Assembly: GCA_947034895.1 (NCBI GenBank)
Contig: OX344764.1
Coordinates: forward strand, 57,703,348 to 57,767,347
Direction of reading: 5' to 3'
Length of the DNA stretch: 64,000 nucleotides
Source of the DNA: Rhytidiadelphus loreus
Taxonomy: Eukaryota; Streptophyta; Bryopsida; Hypnales; Hylocomiaceae
The position numbers were made by a program, and so were the translations under genes. Positions 11,560 through 25,418 of this stretch are shown one piece after another. The notes below the pieces were generated by a model that saw only the letters and a list, made by a program, of their open reading frames with translations, had not been told where the DNA came from and ran no database searches. Each line of letters begins with the position of its first letter. Position 1 is the first letter of the stretch.

Positions 11560-14500
11560 ATGGCGGATACCTCGACTAGAATCTCTTCTCGAACGAATCA
11601 TTACCTGACCTCGCGGTGGTCTCCCGAGAGAGGTTTGTTGCCGGCAGACGGATTCCAGTGGATTGAAGACAGACTGCAAGAAGCGAGCAAGAAGCTCTCC
11701 AGACGCAACAGTCGGCGGGTGGGAAGCGTAAGTAGGTATGGCAGCAGCTGTGAACACATGGCCAACCGAGGGGGCACCCTTGGCTTTGCTCGGGTCACTG
11801 GTGGCCTTGATGACCCTCAGGTAAATTAAATTTTTTCAAGGCCTTTCTAAACACATTCGTTTTCTGACTGCTCATGCAATTTCTGACTACAATCTTATTA
11901 GACTTTTGTTAAAGTCATTCACAGTGGGGATGCTGACCTTGATTTTGTGAATAGTTAGGTTCATGCAATCCTTTTTCTGGTGGTTCAATCATGAATCGTG
12001 TACAGTACTGAGTTGAAAGGATAACTTGAATTTACCTGACCATTATGGAAATATGCATTGCATATTAAGTCACATGAGTAATTCAAGTGCCCTGGACTTG
12101 ATGGTAATATGTATTCAGAATAGAATTGCATGATCATACATGTAAGATAATGTCACTGTAATAAATTACTCATCAGTACTAGCTGACTTCAATTTGTTGT
12201 CAAGGACTCAATAATTTGGGCCTCTCTACATGTTATCCGGAAGGAGATTTTTATTTTGATGTGTTAATCTGCTCCATTGATGAATGCAGCAAAAATTCCA
12301 GGAGGCGGAGGATGGGGCGCTGGCGACGGTAGAGGAGTTGGGAGAGAAGGCAGGGGAGTTTAAGGAGTTTGCTAAGGATCACCGAGTGCCCGTTCCTCAG
12401 ACGCATCTTCCTTTTGTGGGCCCAGTCCATAGTTTGGTGCTTAAGCAGGTCTGTCTTGATACAGCTTGAATTGAAACTGTTGATCTGTCACTGCTGTCTT
12501 CAAGTCTCTCAGGATTTCATTCAATTTCACTTGATATTGATGTGTCCAAATACCATCATTACCTTTGCTAATTAGCATTTTCTTGATAATGCTAATGTAG
12601 CAGGACTTGCTGACCATGGTGCCTAACTGGTCCATAAATGGGTCGCGACCTTGTCTATATGAGTTGAAATGAATCATTTTGGAAGCTTGTATAAGTATAA
12701 CAGATTATCTATATAAAGAAGCAACCATGCCCTACATTTTTGAACGACAGAATTGAAATAAGTTTTTGCAATTTCTAGAATTGACTACCAGCTTCCAATG
12801 AATGTAGACATTTTATTTTTAGCTTGGGCACATGGGGTAATAGCGTAACGTGCAAGTGCAAATTCTAATGTTCCTACTGCTAACTCAGCTTTGGTGTTGT
12901 GTAGTTGTTATGTGGCATTGTAGCGGGTGGGGTGGCAGGGACCTTAGTCACTCCGCTTGAAATTATTAAGACGCGCGTCATGGGGGGTCAGGGAGGCCGC
13001 TCAATCGGCCAAGTTATGCATAGAGTGACAGAAGTGGAAGGGGTTAAAAGTGTTTTGGGTGGTAGCCTCACTATCAGCATTATTCGCACAGCACTCGACA
13101 AAGGTGTCCAGGTATGAGGCCGTTACATATGAATTCTAATCTCTTTTGACCTGTAATATTTATTTTATTTTTTTGGTATATGTCATTGTCAACTTTGAGT
13201 ATTCACAGAGACATCGAATGTGTTCCATGAATGTACTACGATTCAAGGATTGTAACTTCACATTCACGCAATTTAGAGTGTGAATGACGTCTTTTGGAAT
13301 TAACTCTTAAGAATTTTTAGGATAGAAATTTTTGCATTTAGGACGATATGGAGTACATTTAGCTACACGATTGTCAACAGCCCCAAGATGCGGATGTTGT
13401 CCCATTTTAATGAATTTGGTGTTGATTGACGATCTAAAAGATGGATGGGGACCCAAAAGAAGTTAAGGACAAATGCTGATGGTTGAAAGATTGTATGTTT
13501 AATTAACAGGAGGTAAAGGTCTGCTCTAACAAGTGATGTACTCTTTCTGCAGTTTACTACGTTTGAAGCAGTGAAGAGGACCGAGAAAAGGGAGCACCTT
13601 AAGGATCCCAAAGTGTTACCCTTGCCTCGTACCATCCCCATAGCCACCTTAGCGGGCGCGGCAGCAGGGTTTACTTCAACATTATTCACTTATCCGTTTA
13701 TGGTACTTAATGACCGTATAGTTTTGAACGTAAGTATTCCCATCGAACCATGTTACATATCTGAAATGCGCAGCAGAGATTATAAGAAATGCAACAAATG
13801 TGACACTACGTGGTCTTGCTTCGATGTGTACAAGGCTTTTGTATTGTACATACTTAATAGTGACTTGACTCTTTCGGGTGCGCAATGCCTTCCATTGTGT
13901 TAATACACTTGTGAGGACGGTTTGAAGTAACCACATCTAAACGCGACAAGTATTTAATAATTTTGAATGGTCAAGTATTTATATTTATTCTTTGTGGATA
14001 GTCAAAAGAGGATCCCGATGTATCGAAGAATACTTTATTTTATTTGGACACTGTAAGCAAGAGGTTGAACTTTGCAAAGTTCTACTGATAGATGACCTGA
14101 AATTAGGGCGATCAGGTCGCATACACTCTGAAAACAATACCTGAATGTATTTATCGTGCAAGATTCTAGGGTTAGGGGAAATTTAGAGACGTATTGTAAT
14201 TAAGATAGCATGTAACTAATGCGACATTTCCAAAATCGTGCTGAATGAGTTCATATTGATTTTGAGAATGGACATCACTAAATATCAGAACTAGTTTTAG
14301 AATTAGACCATCAACAATAATGTTAAACTTTGAACTGTTAACTTGTATCCAAATGATGCATTCTTTGGTGGATAGGAATCCTCTCTAATCAGGTAACAAG
14401 AACTTTAAAAATCTGATCATTTTTTAATAATACTAACTCTGCTCAGCGCTTAATTGAAAGTGCGGTTACCATTTATACCTCTATCTTCGCATTACCAATG

Positions 14501-15071
14501 GTGATCATGTCAACTAATTTGTGGCTCTCTGAGCTTCTGTGTGCAGAAGGAAGCCTACAGCGGCTTCATGGATGCCTTTGTCAAGATTTTCAGGACCGAG
14601 GGCTTGAAGGAGCTGATGCGCGGGGTGACCCCAAGTCTCATCCAGATGGTGCCCAACGCAGCTGCCAGCTTCTACACTTACGAGTCCCTCAAAGACCAAT
14701 ATTTGAAGGAAAGAGGAAAGAAAGACCTGGACACTTGGGCGTCGTTGACCATCGGTGCTGCAGCAGCTGCTGTCGGTACCACACTAACGTACCCTTTGGA
14801 AGTGGCCCGGAGGGAGATCAGCTTGAGTGCATTGCCTAAGGGAGCTGTGCACGTCGGCAGGAACCTGCAGTACAGCAACGTCCTCCAAGCTTTGAAGGGG
14901 ATAGTGGAAAACGAAGGGTTCGCTGGCCTCTACCGGGGCCTGCCCTTGGAATACGTGGAGATTGTGCCCATGACGGCCATCACTTTCGCTGTGTATGAAG
15001 CTGCGAAACGGGCTTTCATTGCCATTAATGAGGAGCGTCGCGATGAAGTTAAAGACGGACCGGACGAGTGA
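11560..15071 (+). CDS. BTL1-like mitochondrial carrier family protein (putative adenine nucleotide transporter)
   Basis: Five exons, all in phase 0: 11560-11820, 12290-12448, 12905-13111, 13553-13729, 14547-15071; 442 aa. The first ATG in the open frame was used. About 140 N-terminal residues precede three carrier repeats. Signatures: repeat 1 PLEIIKTR (~156), repeat 2 PFMVLNDR (~232), repeat 3 PLEVARRE (~290). The C-terminal half (TEGLKELMRGVTPSLIQMVP, YRGLPLEYVEIVPM) is typical of the BT1/BTL group. The PFVGPVHSLV segment before repeat 1 and the V-L-x-D-R pattern in repeat 2 point to BTL1 rather than BT1. Such carriers exchange nucleotides across organelle inner membranes; substrate and organelle are not shown here. 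Repeat 2 lacks the usual acidic and first basic signature residues (Met and Asn instead), which suggests altered gating. Confidence 0.85.
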
Positions 15072-15092
15072 GAAACTTGTGTGAGTTGCCCG

Positions 15093-15580
15093 GATTTTAC
15101 TGATCCACTGTAACGTAAATAGGTTGAGGGTGGTGTTCCTAATATACAGGAAAGGACAATTAAACTGTGTTTTACTAGTGTTTTTTTATTAGGAATCTGA
15201 ACAAAGTTAACGTCACGGATTGGTGTATAGTTCTGTGGATTTTAAGTGTTGTCTGCTTGGTCGTTGCTTACTGGGAAGATGTGAGGCAAAACTTTGGAAA
15301 TTTTAATGCTTTGAGTTTTGACAATGGTTGTGCTTGTGCATGAGCCCAGATTTTGACTGATCCACTGTAACGTAAACAGAGAAAAAGGTGTGCTCCTAAT
15401 GTAATTTGCAGAATGTGTTTTTATTTGTGTTTTTGATTAGGACTCTGAACAAAGTTAACTGGTGTATAATTGTGTGTTTATTAACACTTGGGTACTTTGT
15501 CTTTGCGTACCAGAAAGACGGGCAGCAAAACTTTCGAAATTTTAACGTTGTGAGTTTTGACAAAGGTTGTGCCGATGCGA
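15093..15580 (+). repeat. Tandem duplication of ~256 bp in the 3' flank of the BTL1-like gene
   Basis: Unit 1 starts at about 15093 and unit 2 at about 15349. Shared blocks in the same order are CTGATCCACTGTAACGTAAA, TCTGAACAAAGTTAAC, GGTGTATA, AAATTTTAA and GAGTTTTGACAA. Unit 1 begins 22 bases after the stop codon, so the duplication probably affects 3' UTR or polyadenylation sequence. The copies have diverged by substitutions and small indels. Confidence 0.8.
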
Positions 15581-18444
15581 GTCCTGTGCAGTGAGGTTTA
15601 GGGTTCATAACATTCTTCAACTTCAAGGCAGGGTACCCTTTTGGCTTTGTAATATTGTAGAAGGACTCAGGCTTAACATTTGAGAATGTAATGTCTTCAC
15701 ACATTTTACCAATTATGTTTGTTTAATATTTAATACACTTTGCTTACTGAGTGATATATTTTGATGAAAAGGAAAATATACCCAAAGCCTACCTCTAGAA
15801 GTCCTTCACCTAATATCCCATATCTATGCATATCTATGCAAACCTATGCAAACCTAACATTTCAACAAAGAAATCTTGGACAAGTGTACATATGGAATGC
15901 AATTGGGTAGGAGAAGGTTTTGAATATACTTATCTAAATATGTAATGGCTCTCCCAATTGCCTCTTAAATATTTGTCCCCATGAAAACAATTCTTGATGT
16001 AATTCTTCAAAAAAATTCTACTAAAATGTGTCAAATCTACAATAGAAAATATACTTATTTGAGACAATGGTTCATTCTTGAGTGGCCAATAGGTGAGATC
16101 TATATATATCTAATTCAAGTTGTTGATGAAGTGATTACAATATTTACAACTTAGAGTTGTGGCATTGTAGCATACTTGGTGTGTGAGGAACAAAGCTATG
16201 TTGAGAAAAAAATCCTTTAATGTTAATGAGGTGTACAGACTTGCTTGGCATGATCCAATGTATGTAAGGATGCCAGTCCATACCAAACTCAACATTGCAC
16301 ACTTCAAAGGCAATACATCTATTTATTAAACACTATTGGGTATTTTTATGAGATTTGGTGCAATTACCATGTCTTCTATATCAGTAGTACTATCAACCTA
16401 AAGTAGAGCCTCTCGACTTTTCACATTAATCCTCTCCCTAGGCAATCTTGGAATTCTAGTAACTTTTATTTTCTCTAGGTGGATAGGCTCTTGTCTTATT
16501 CTTCCTATATTGTGCACCTTTTTTTTACTCCTACTTTATAGAATAGAAATCAACTGCTTTCAAAGAAAAATAATTAAAAATAAAAAAATTGATCTCATGA
16601 GTACATTGATAGTATTTAATTTCATCACTTCCTAGTCAATCTAGTACTCAAACTTTGTATATGTTTCATACAAGGAGTCATCCAATTGCTAATATTTTGT
16701 ACCCACGATTTAGTACAAAACTACTAGCCATTGACACAAATGATATGAAATTTTCTTCTTGGAACTTGCGCATAATTTTGATTGCAATTAGTAGAGCATC
16801 TTAAGTCCAAATCGGAAAAGTAGTCTAGTATAGTACTATTTTGACATGGCTAGAATCAACTATGTTTTAGTTCTAGGTCTAGTAAGTGCCAATATGATCC
16901 AATGCACCACCGCAACAAACACCCTTATTTGGGTTTTGGTGTTATTTTTTCCAGAATTTGATGTAGGTTTGGAGACTTCTAGAACTTAGAGGCTCTCTTT
17001 GTCTTGGGATTACTTGGAGAGGTCAAAGAATAGCGGACGAGGGACTCATTTAGGATTTGTAGAAAGGGCTTGAATAAATATCAAATGGAGAGTTTGAAGA
17101 CCCCCTTGTCTATGGTTTGTTCTAGTATCAAATGGTTGAAGAATGTTCTTCCTCAAAAAGACATCAATTTAGAATGAATAAGGTGACTTGGAAGAGGTAT
17201 ATATTCCATGAGAGGAAATATTTGCCATAAATGTCTTTATCATGACTATTTTGCACCAAACTCCATTTTTGATGTTGTCAAATTTGACATCATTTTGGAG
17301 AGCTATTTTTGTACATTCTAAAAAATGTGTGCATTTTTATTCACTAGTATACAACCGCAGTTGAATTTGAACATAACTATGTCACTTTTTTATTTATTTT
17401 ATGTTCATCAGATTTCGTTAAAATTTGTTGAAAAGTGGTAAAAAGTGTTATCATTAACAATTTTTAATAAGTTCTCAAAGTTGAATTGTGTCTAATTTTA
17501 GTTCATTGACACTTAATTCATTAATTATAAGATGTAGTTTCTATATAACCAAGAGTTTTACATAGTCAAAGTGTTATTGGACAATTATTGTTCATTGTGA
17601 TAATAGTGATTTTCCATATAAGTGGATATTGTTTTGTTTGTTGTGTACCATGTCATGAGTTCAATGGTTGGTTGTAAAGGGTTGTTTATTTCATTTAGGT
17701 GGTTTGAGTTTTAATTCCCATATCTATCTTTACAATAGTTGCACCCGCTATCCTAAATTTTATTTCAAAGTGTGCTAAATTAGTACAATTAGTATGCCCC
17801 CATTTTTATAATTGCACAAGAAGACCAACAAAATGAACAACTTCCACATTTTGTCATCATCTTACTTTTGCATGGACAAGTATAGAGCAACATGCCTTGC
17901 TTCCATTGGATTTATTACTAGGTGCTTATTTCTTTTTCAAAAGTAACCTTTTTTTAGAACGACAAGTTGCCTAATTAGATGCAAACATTTAGGAGTTTTT
18001 TTTTGAAAAATTTCATTTATTTTGGTGTGCATGAGAAATAAAATTAAATACGTGTTTGATTAAGGAGATGTAAGGTAGAAGTACCTATTTCAGACAGACT
18101 TCCTGTCATGACTTTTTAGGCTAACCTATTGTGGACAATAGTTGGATGTAGTATTCATTGAGAAAGATTCTTTGTTTGTACCTTCTCATCTACTCATCTC
18201 TTTGCCCTCCTTGGTTAGGAAGAAGTGCCAAAGCTAATCGGAATAAGTGAGTCTACGAAACCAAAACGGATCCTATTGAAAAATCCACATTTATATTAAA
18301 TAAAATATTCATTCTTGAGGTATGAATTTTTAAAATTTTTGTTGCAATCTTCTTCATCCTTATGTTTGCACACATTAAGCTCAGTTTTCCAACAAATTTC
18401 TCATGCTGCACATGCTGAAAATAATACTTAAGTTATCAAGAATA
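15581..18444. other. AT-rich intergenic stretch
   Basis: No exon, RNA gene or clear element end was recognised. Small doublets such as CATATCTATGCATATCTATG (15827) and AAACCTATGCAAACCTA are the only local repeats noted. Confidence 0.5.
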
Positions 18445-18831
18445 AGGTGAAGGCACCCCAAAGCATCCCTATTCCTATTCTTGTATCCTAGACTATTTCT
18501 AAACATATCCCTAGACTTTAGTTAATATGTCCTTCAAATTCTCACCTTTGATTCACTAATGCCTTTGAAGGACACATACTTAACTCTAATTCATAGACTA
18601 CTAATTTTTGCAGATTTTGATTCAGGGTCCACCTATGTGACAGTTTTAATAGTATAGGGAGCGGGTACTTTAAAATATCATAGAACTTCCATACCACATC
18701 CGAAAAATCTATTTTTCTTTTTTAATATTAATGATTTTCACTTATTAATACTACAAAAATATAATTTTAAGTAGAAGGTGTCTCCAACTATGCTGAATTT
18801 CTTATATTGATGGTTATGGGTGCTTCCACCT
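18445..18831 (-). mobile_element. TA-flanked MITE, family B (inverse copy of 38125-38517)
   Basis: The 387-bp element begins AGGTGAAGGCACCC and ends GGGTGCTTCCACCT, flanked by TA on both sides. Its reverse complement matches the element at 38125-38517 along nearly its whole length (shared blocks GGTCCACCTATGTGACAGTTT, CATACCACATCCGAAAAATC, GTCTCCAACTATGCTGA, with small differences). There is no coding capacity. Confidence 0.85.
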
Positions 18832-19315
18832 TAGCTACTTATACCTTATACCACTTGAACATATGATTAAGTTACAGACCATTTTCAGGGTACACCCCAA
18901 TACAAAAAAAAATTGTACATAGGGCTCAATTGGGTCTTGGTCAACCCATTACCGCAGTCGCTACCAAATAAAATGACAGTCATGGTACCAAAACCTGTTG
19001 AAAATCAACGTGCATTTAAAACGCTATTTTCTACCTGTATGGCAGGTGAGAAATTAGTGCTGTCGCATATCCCATTTAACACACCATAGTTGCAGACAAC
19101 GACCTCCTTAATAATAAGCACACAATGGAGTCAAGTTGCCTACCAAAATTTACAGTAACTGTACCCATTTCCAATCAGGACCCATATGGGAAAAAAACTG
19201 GTTCGGGTGCACCCCAACCGACACCCTTACTTGTCCTCCCTTAGTCATTCCAGGGGTGCATGTAAAAAAAAAAAAGACACCTATTTTGTGTGTGATTATT
19301 TTATCATATATAACA

Positions 19316-19720
19316 TAGTCGACCTCTTTCGGACCATGACCTATTTTCGCTAGTTAAATTGCTTTGTTTCTTATCATTTGTAACAACTCACGTAGCACAA
19401 ATGTCTGGAAGGTGTACATTGAATTCATATAATGATCACAAGATGCACATTTGAAGCCACAATTGTCACCTACTTTGAAGCACGTTCGATTTTGTAATCA
19501 GCTTATGGTTGGAAATGCGGTCCCTATATAACAAGAATGGATTGAATGGAATCTTTACAAAAAAAAATCATAATTATTATTTTGTATTTGAGGGGGAAAA
19601 GGAACAAAATTTGGAACCCTTCTCAAATCTATTTTTCTACTGGAGGGATTTTTTTCCCTGCCAAATGTATACTGGAACTACACTAAACTACTTAAGTGGT
19701 TGGAATGAGGTTGGCTACCT
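19316..19720 (+). mobile_element. TA-flanked MITE, family C, uninterrupted copy
   Basis: The right end GAGGTTGGCTACCT is followed by TA; the left end (near AGTCGACCTC) is degenerate. The sequence aligns with both halves of the copy at 22587-26188: CACATGATG/CACAAGATG blocks, TTTGAAGCCACAATT, CGATTTTGTAATCA, TATGGTTGGAAATG, ACAAGAATGGATTGAATGG. It retains an intact TTAA at 19692-19695, exactly where the other copy carries a 3.2-kb insertion. Confidence 0.75.
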
Positions 19721-22586
19721 TACCTCTCCTCACTAATTTTGGGACCGCTGATTACAAATTGATATGAATTCAAAATTTTCAAATTTTATCATGTGTGTCA
19801 TGTAAAAAAATTCAGCATTTTCCCTCAGGGATGAGCAAGGGGGGGGGGGTTGACCCGGCCTATGAAACCTATACAATGCACTATTTCTAACTAGCTGGGG
19901 TGAACTGACCCCCTTACTTGTCCCCAATTTTACCCTTGGGGGAAATGATGAATTTTTTAATTTGCCATGCATGATCAAATTTGCAATTTTGAGTTCATAT
20001 TTGCAATCAAAGGTTCCAAACTATTAAGGAGAGGTGTGGAAGATAAATTATTCAAGCACCGAGTAGGAGTAATCTTTTTTTTACATGCACCCCTAGAATG
20101 ACTTCAAGAAGAAGAGTGAGGGGGGCAATTCACCCTAGCCTTTCCACCTGAAGCTTGGAATGTTGTTTTTTCTCCTTTTTGAGGCTAGGACAAATAAGGT
20201 TATGATCGAGGTTACGACACATGTTTTGAACTAGTGAACAAGAAACTCTAGTCCTTGAATAATTGGAATTGGAAGAGTTCAGACATCAGATATGGGTTTT
20301 GAGTACTTTTTGGCTACCAAAATTCATAGTAATTACAATTTTGAGAACAAAATTATGAAAAATTTGCAATCTCCATATTTTCCATCTTTCTACATGGAAA
20401 AAATTTGCATTGCCTTATATTGCTCATAATCTATTGCAAAATCACTTAAGTGATTCAATATGAGTATAGTTACCTCAAATGGAATTGCAACAAAGAAACC
20501 GAGAAAGAAACCAACATTTCCTATTGCTCGTGGATGGAATTGATGGATGTGCAGATATAGATGCAATCACATACATTTGTGGTTTGATTTCAAGGTTGTG
20601 TAACTTGTGGAGTGCATGGTGAAACTATTACATCCAAAAATACTTAGATTATGAATGGAACGTCATTTATTCATCTATTATATTAAGTATTTAGTGTCAC
20701 AACTCCTCTCACAAAATCCATCATGTTTTTATGTCAGAGAAATATCATCTAATTATTTCATTTGACATTCATGACAAAAACCTAGAGTGTGACAAGCATT
20801 CTCATCAAGTGACTCATCATATAGAACATTGGTGTTCAAAATGCTATGATCAACTCCAACGCTATCAACTTCAATTGCATGTGAAGTGATTGCAATGTTG
20901 CCGTTGTAGCTAGTCCAAATTTAGCTACATTCATCTATATATGAAAACTTTGTTCATACAAAACTAAAAAATTATTGTACCCAGCTATTATGGTTGGTAA
21001 AAAAAAATTCTAATAATAGTGATGCTAGAATGTTAGGAAAATTATTTTTTTGAAAAACAAAAATGTATGGAAAAAATACAAATTTTGAGGAAATATTGCT
21101 ATTTTAAGCATTTGTTGGATTTGTTTTCCCCAACTTTAATAAAATATTCTGCATGTAGTGTTGATCTTGATAGCTGGGTCCAATATTTTGCAAAATATTG
21201 CAGTTTTGCTTTTTAACTAACATCACTACCTACAAAAAATCACAAATGAAGTCCTAAGGCAATTGGACATCATCTTGTCTCATGCACAAAATCAATTGAA
21301 TTGTGGAAAAAATGATTGCTTAACGAAAAGAAGTATCCACTCAAATTCTAATTTTGCCCTCATATATTTGTGGTGTACATTTTTCTTCTGAAATGTATCT
21401 CATGGGTACATAAAGGTGGAATTGAGATGGACGTGGTAGTGGAATGGTTCACCCAAGCTCTAAACCTCTAGGGCCTTTTGGGGTTTAGAAACATCATTGC
21501 TTTTGAAGTGTTATAGGTCTAAATATTACTAAGGTAATGAAATCTCAACCATACAATCTTGTAGTGTATGTGCTGTAGATGACATGAATCAAATTTGGAA
21601 TCATTTGGTCATATAGATTGCAAGATTGTGATGTTTTAGTGTTGAAAAAGGCTACTAAAATTTTCCTAGCAACACATTTGGAGGTGAAAATTTGATTTCT
21701 AAACCTACTCAAACTTAAAAACTTAAAAACTATAAAGTGCTTCAAAAACATCATATAAACACATTGGTGAAAGAAATTATCATTCAATTGAATATTATAT
21801 CTGCAAAATGACTTTGAAATGTCAAAAAAATAAGAAGAAAAGTTGCAGGAAACACATTTGATGCAAAACCTCCTACTAAAATTCTTCTCAAACCCTCATA
21901 ATGTCTTGAATTGATATGAAACTTTAGCCACATGAACTAGACTAGTTTGTGCAACTTTCCCAACATTTTATATTGGAAACAGACATTGTATGAAGAAGAA
22001 ACAAGCTACCAAAGTTTACTATAATTCAAAAATGTCAGGGTGAAAACAATTTGGATTGACATGAAAATATTACCACAATAACTAGACTTCAAGGGGAACA
22101 TAACCCAATAAATTGATTGAAAATGAACATTGGATAAAGGAGATGCAATCAAGGTTGTTTTTTTCATTTTTTAAGAAGTGCCGAAGTGGCAATATAAAAT
22201 GTTATAGCTAGAGGTGCTCCAAATTTCAACATTCATCCACATAATGGATAGAAAATATCACATTAGCACATATCACATGTCTATAATTTGGTTTTCATTC
22301 ACAATCTAGCGATTTCATCCAAGATTTTTGGCATTTATTAGCCAAATAATTTTTTTCCTAGTGCAATCTAGCACTAGAATCCCCCCCCGCCTTGGATACA
22401 AGCCCTTGAAGTTGCAACCATCAAAATGCAATTTGGTGAACTCAAATTGAACCCGTAAACTTTGAATGGATTTAAAAAAATCAATTCATCTTGGATTGAT
22501 CTAAAAATTTTACCACGCAAACTACAAAAGACAACATAGATGCATCAACAAGTTTTATTAAAGTTGGACATGGAATGCAAAAGTTA
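19721..22586. other. AT-rich repeat-derived stretch without genes
   Basis: Contains a G-tract at 19839-19848, a diverged inverse copy of the 424-512 hairpin near 21369-21435, and many short A/T runs. No splice-consistent coding sequence was found. Confidence 0.5.
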
Positions 22587-23726
22587 AAGTAGCCAACCTC
22601 TCTCTAACCACAACTTGATTTTCGCTAATTAGACTACTTTGTTTCCAATCACTGTGACAGTTTACGTAGTTAGGTGACAACTCACACAACACAAATGTTG
22701 GGGAGGTGTATATTGAGTTCATACAATGGTCACATGATGTATATTTGAAGCCACAATTATAACCTACTTTGAAGCATGGTCGATTTTGTAATCAACCTAT
22801 GGTTGGAAATGTGGTGCCCTAAATAACAAGAATGGATTGAATGGAATCTCTATGAAAAAAAATTCATGATTACTTCATTTTTGAGGAAAAAAAAGGAACA
22901 ATTTCTAGACTCCTCCTAAAATCTATTTCTTCACAGGGGAAAATTCTTCCCCGCACTATTTGCATCCTAGAAATATAATAATTAAATTGCTTAACCCTTA
23001 AAGGACCGTCACTATATTTTCACCAAAAATGCTCCAAAAATGCCATTTCTAGTACAAGTACCAAAATTTTGAAAAAAACTTTTTTTGACATATCTAACCA
23101 TAGGATCTTGTATTATATAGTATCACCAATCTTTTTCTATAAATTTTGAAAAGAAAATTTCAAAATTCCTTCTAAATTCAATTACAAGTAAAATATTATC
23201 ATTTTTTGAGTAAAACTTGTTGGAATGGATTTGAAATAAGGTTCTCTTCATATGGTGATTTTTTGAAATTTTTGTGACCTTTACATCTTTGACCTTATTT
23301 TTGCACATCTAATTTTGAACTAAAGTCAATGCAAATTGACCACTTGAAATACTTCCACATTTGTAATTTTAAAAATGTATATATTCTAGTAATACCAAAT
23401 CCAACCGATGGATAGGACAACAACTTGATAAAGCATCACCAAAAATTAGGATGACTTTCATCCAAGCAGGAATGAGACAGAAACAAGGATCTGAATCTAT
23501 TCATTGTCCAGAAAATGGACGTTGGAGCACTCTAGGGTTATATCTTGCAATCCCCTCGGTGGAAATGTCTAAAATTTTTACTCGAACCGTACGGATAGAA
23601 TTTAAAAATCAAAATCTACAGCTTTCATTTGTATACCAATTGCAAAATATTCTTCCAAATTGTATTTTATAATGGTTTTTCTCAAATCGTCAATTTTGGA
23701 GATGAATCCAGACGTTTAGGGGATAA

Positions 23727-25418
23727 GCATTAGATGAAATCTGAGGCCTCTACAAGGCCTTGAGTTATCAGACCCTGGGAACACCGAAACTGCCCTGGGA
23801 ACCCGAATCCGACGTGGTGGAGGAGTGAACGGGGAGTTTATGGGGTAATTCAGCTTTTTGCCGTTCTTTTCACATGTCATTTGGGTTTTTTCCATAGTCA
23901 TTCGGTTGTTGCCTAAGTGAAGTCATTTAGTTCGGTCGAAAACCCAATTTTTATTTAGCATTTCGGTCATTTTCCTTAAGTTTGTAAAAGCAATCGGTTA
24001 AAAAAACAACAAATAAAATACAACTTAGATCAAATACTAAGTTGAAGGCAATACATTTACATACTACCATACATGGATAGTAGGTTCGGCTTAAATTAAT
24101 ATTAAAAAGTGTTGAGTTTTTTTGCTAATTTTAGGACCAAATAAGTAAATCTACAAATAAATGTAAAGATGGTTTGTCAAAAAAATCCAAAATCAAATAA
24201 TAATCCATTGAGTCGAATATATATATATCATTTGATCATTTACCCTCAAGAATTTTTTGATGGCAAGATTAAGGAATTATTTCATTGACATTTAGTGAGA
24301 ATGAAGAATAAAGAGGTTGTTTTTATAATGAAATCCATTCTACGTCATAAATCCTCAAAGGATATGACAATTTGAAAATGAGAACTTGAATGCTCATTGT
24401 CAAAAAGCAGGAATAGTGATTAAAGCATAACTTTAAACCTCATTTGGGGATAGTAGAATAACTTTTTTCAAAAAACTTTGAACTGAGAAAATTTGTAAAA
24501 TCAAGCTAAGTTTCATCTCCAAAAATCCATTTGTGATTTTGAGCCTCCAAAAAAGAGTTATGGACAAAATTCAGAGAGGATGTTTGAAAATGTCAAAGAA
24601 ATGTTCCTTTCAACCCTTCTTTGAACTTTGTCCATAACTATTGATTGGAAGCTTAAAATTTCAAACAGATTTTTGGAAATGAATTTTATCTTGATTCTTC
24701 ACATTAAGTTAATTCAAAGATTTTTGAAAAAAGTTATTCTACTATGCCTAAATGAGGTCTGAAAGTCTACTTTAAACACAATTCCTACTTTTGACTTAAC
24801 TATGAGTGGTTGATATCATACTAATTCTAATTTACATATCCCACATGGCTTGTTTTACCTTCTACCACCCCACTTGTATAAAGAACTTATCTTTTCATCT
24901 TTCTAGCACTTGCAATTATTGAACCTATGTGAGATAGTTGTTGAACATTCTTGAATTCTTTGAATTTAATGCTAGTTGTCCCCTTGGGCTACTAGCTAAG
25001 AACCGGTGGGAGCTTGTGTAGAACAGTTAATATCCGGTTGTTCTTGGTGGAAGAAGGATAAAAACCGTAATTTCTCTTTCCTAAAAGGTTCATTTCTTGT
25101 AGTCCTAGTTTTCCGTTCGGTTATACGACCTGAAACATTGAAATTAAGACGGTAATTTACTGATTTCGTTCGGCTGATTTTACACTAGCCGCCGGATCTC
25201 CCCGTTCATTGTGGTGGAGCGACTGCCATGTCATCGATTTTTTTTTTCAAATTTTTTTTAGACTGTTTTTTGCATTTCAGGACATTTTTATTTTATTTTT
25301 ATTTTTAAATAATAATAATAATTTTTAATTATTGGTCTGACAGCAGCCAGGAGGGTCGGGAACAGTTTTGGGAACAAACTGAAACGGCCCTCCGGAGGCC
25401 TCAGATTTCATGTAATGC
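23727..25418. mobile_element. Inverted-repeat element nested inside the TTAA element
   Basis: The left end GCATTAGATGAAATCTGAGG (then CCTC) is mirrored by the right end GAGGCCTCAGATTTCATG..TAATGC. Inverted similarity continues inward with GTGAACGGGGAG (23827) against CTCCCCGTTCAT (25198). The region around its right end resembles the right half of the element at 49231-49509 (GCCATGTCAT, T-rich block, GCGGCCCTCC). No transposase frame was found. Confidence 0.65.
24399..24795. repeat. Long imperfect hairpin, arms of ~195 bp
   Basis: The left arm (24399-24595) pairs with the right arm (24600-24795). Matching blocks include CCTCATTTGGG/GGCCTAAATGAGG types, ATAGTAGAATAACTTTTTTC with its complement, and TTATGGACAAA with TTTGTCCATAA. 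There is almost no loop. It could be a fold-back element or a source of small RNA if transcribed; it sits in the centre of the nested stack. Confidence 0.8.
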
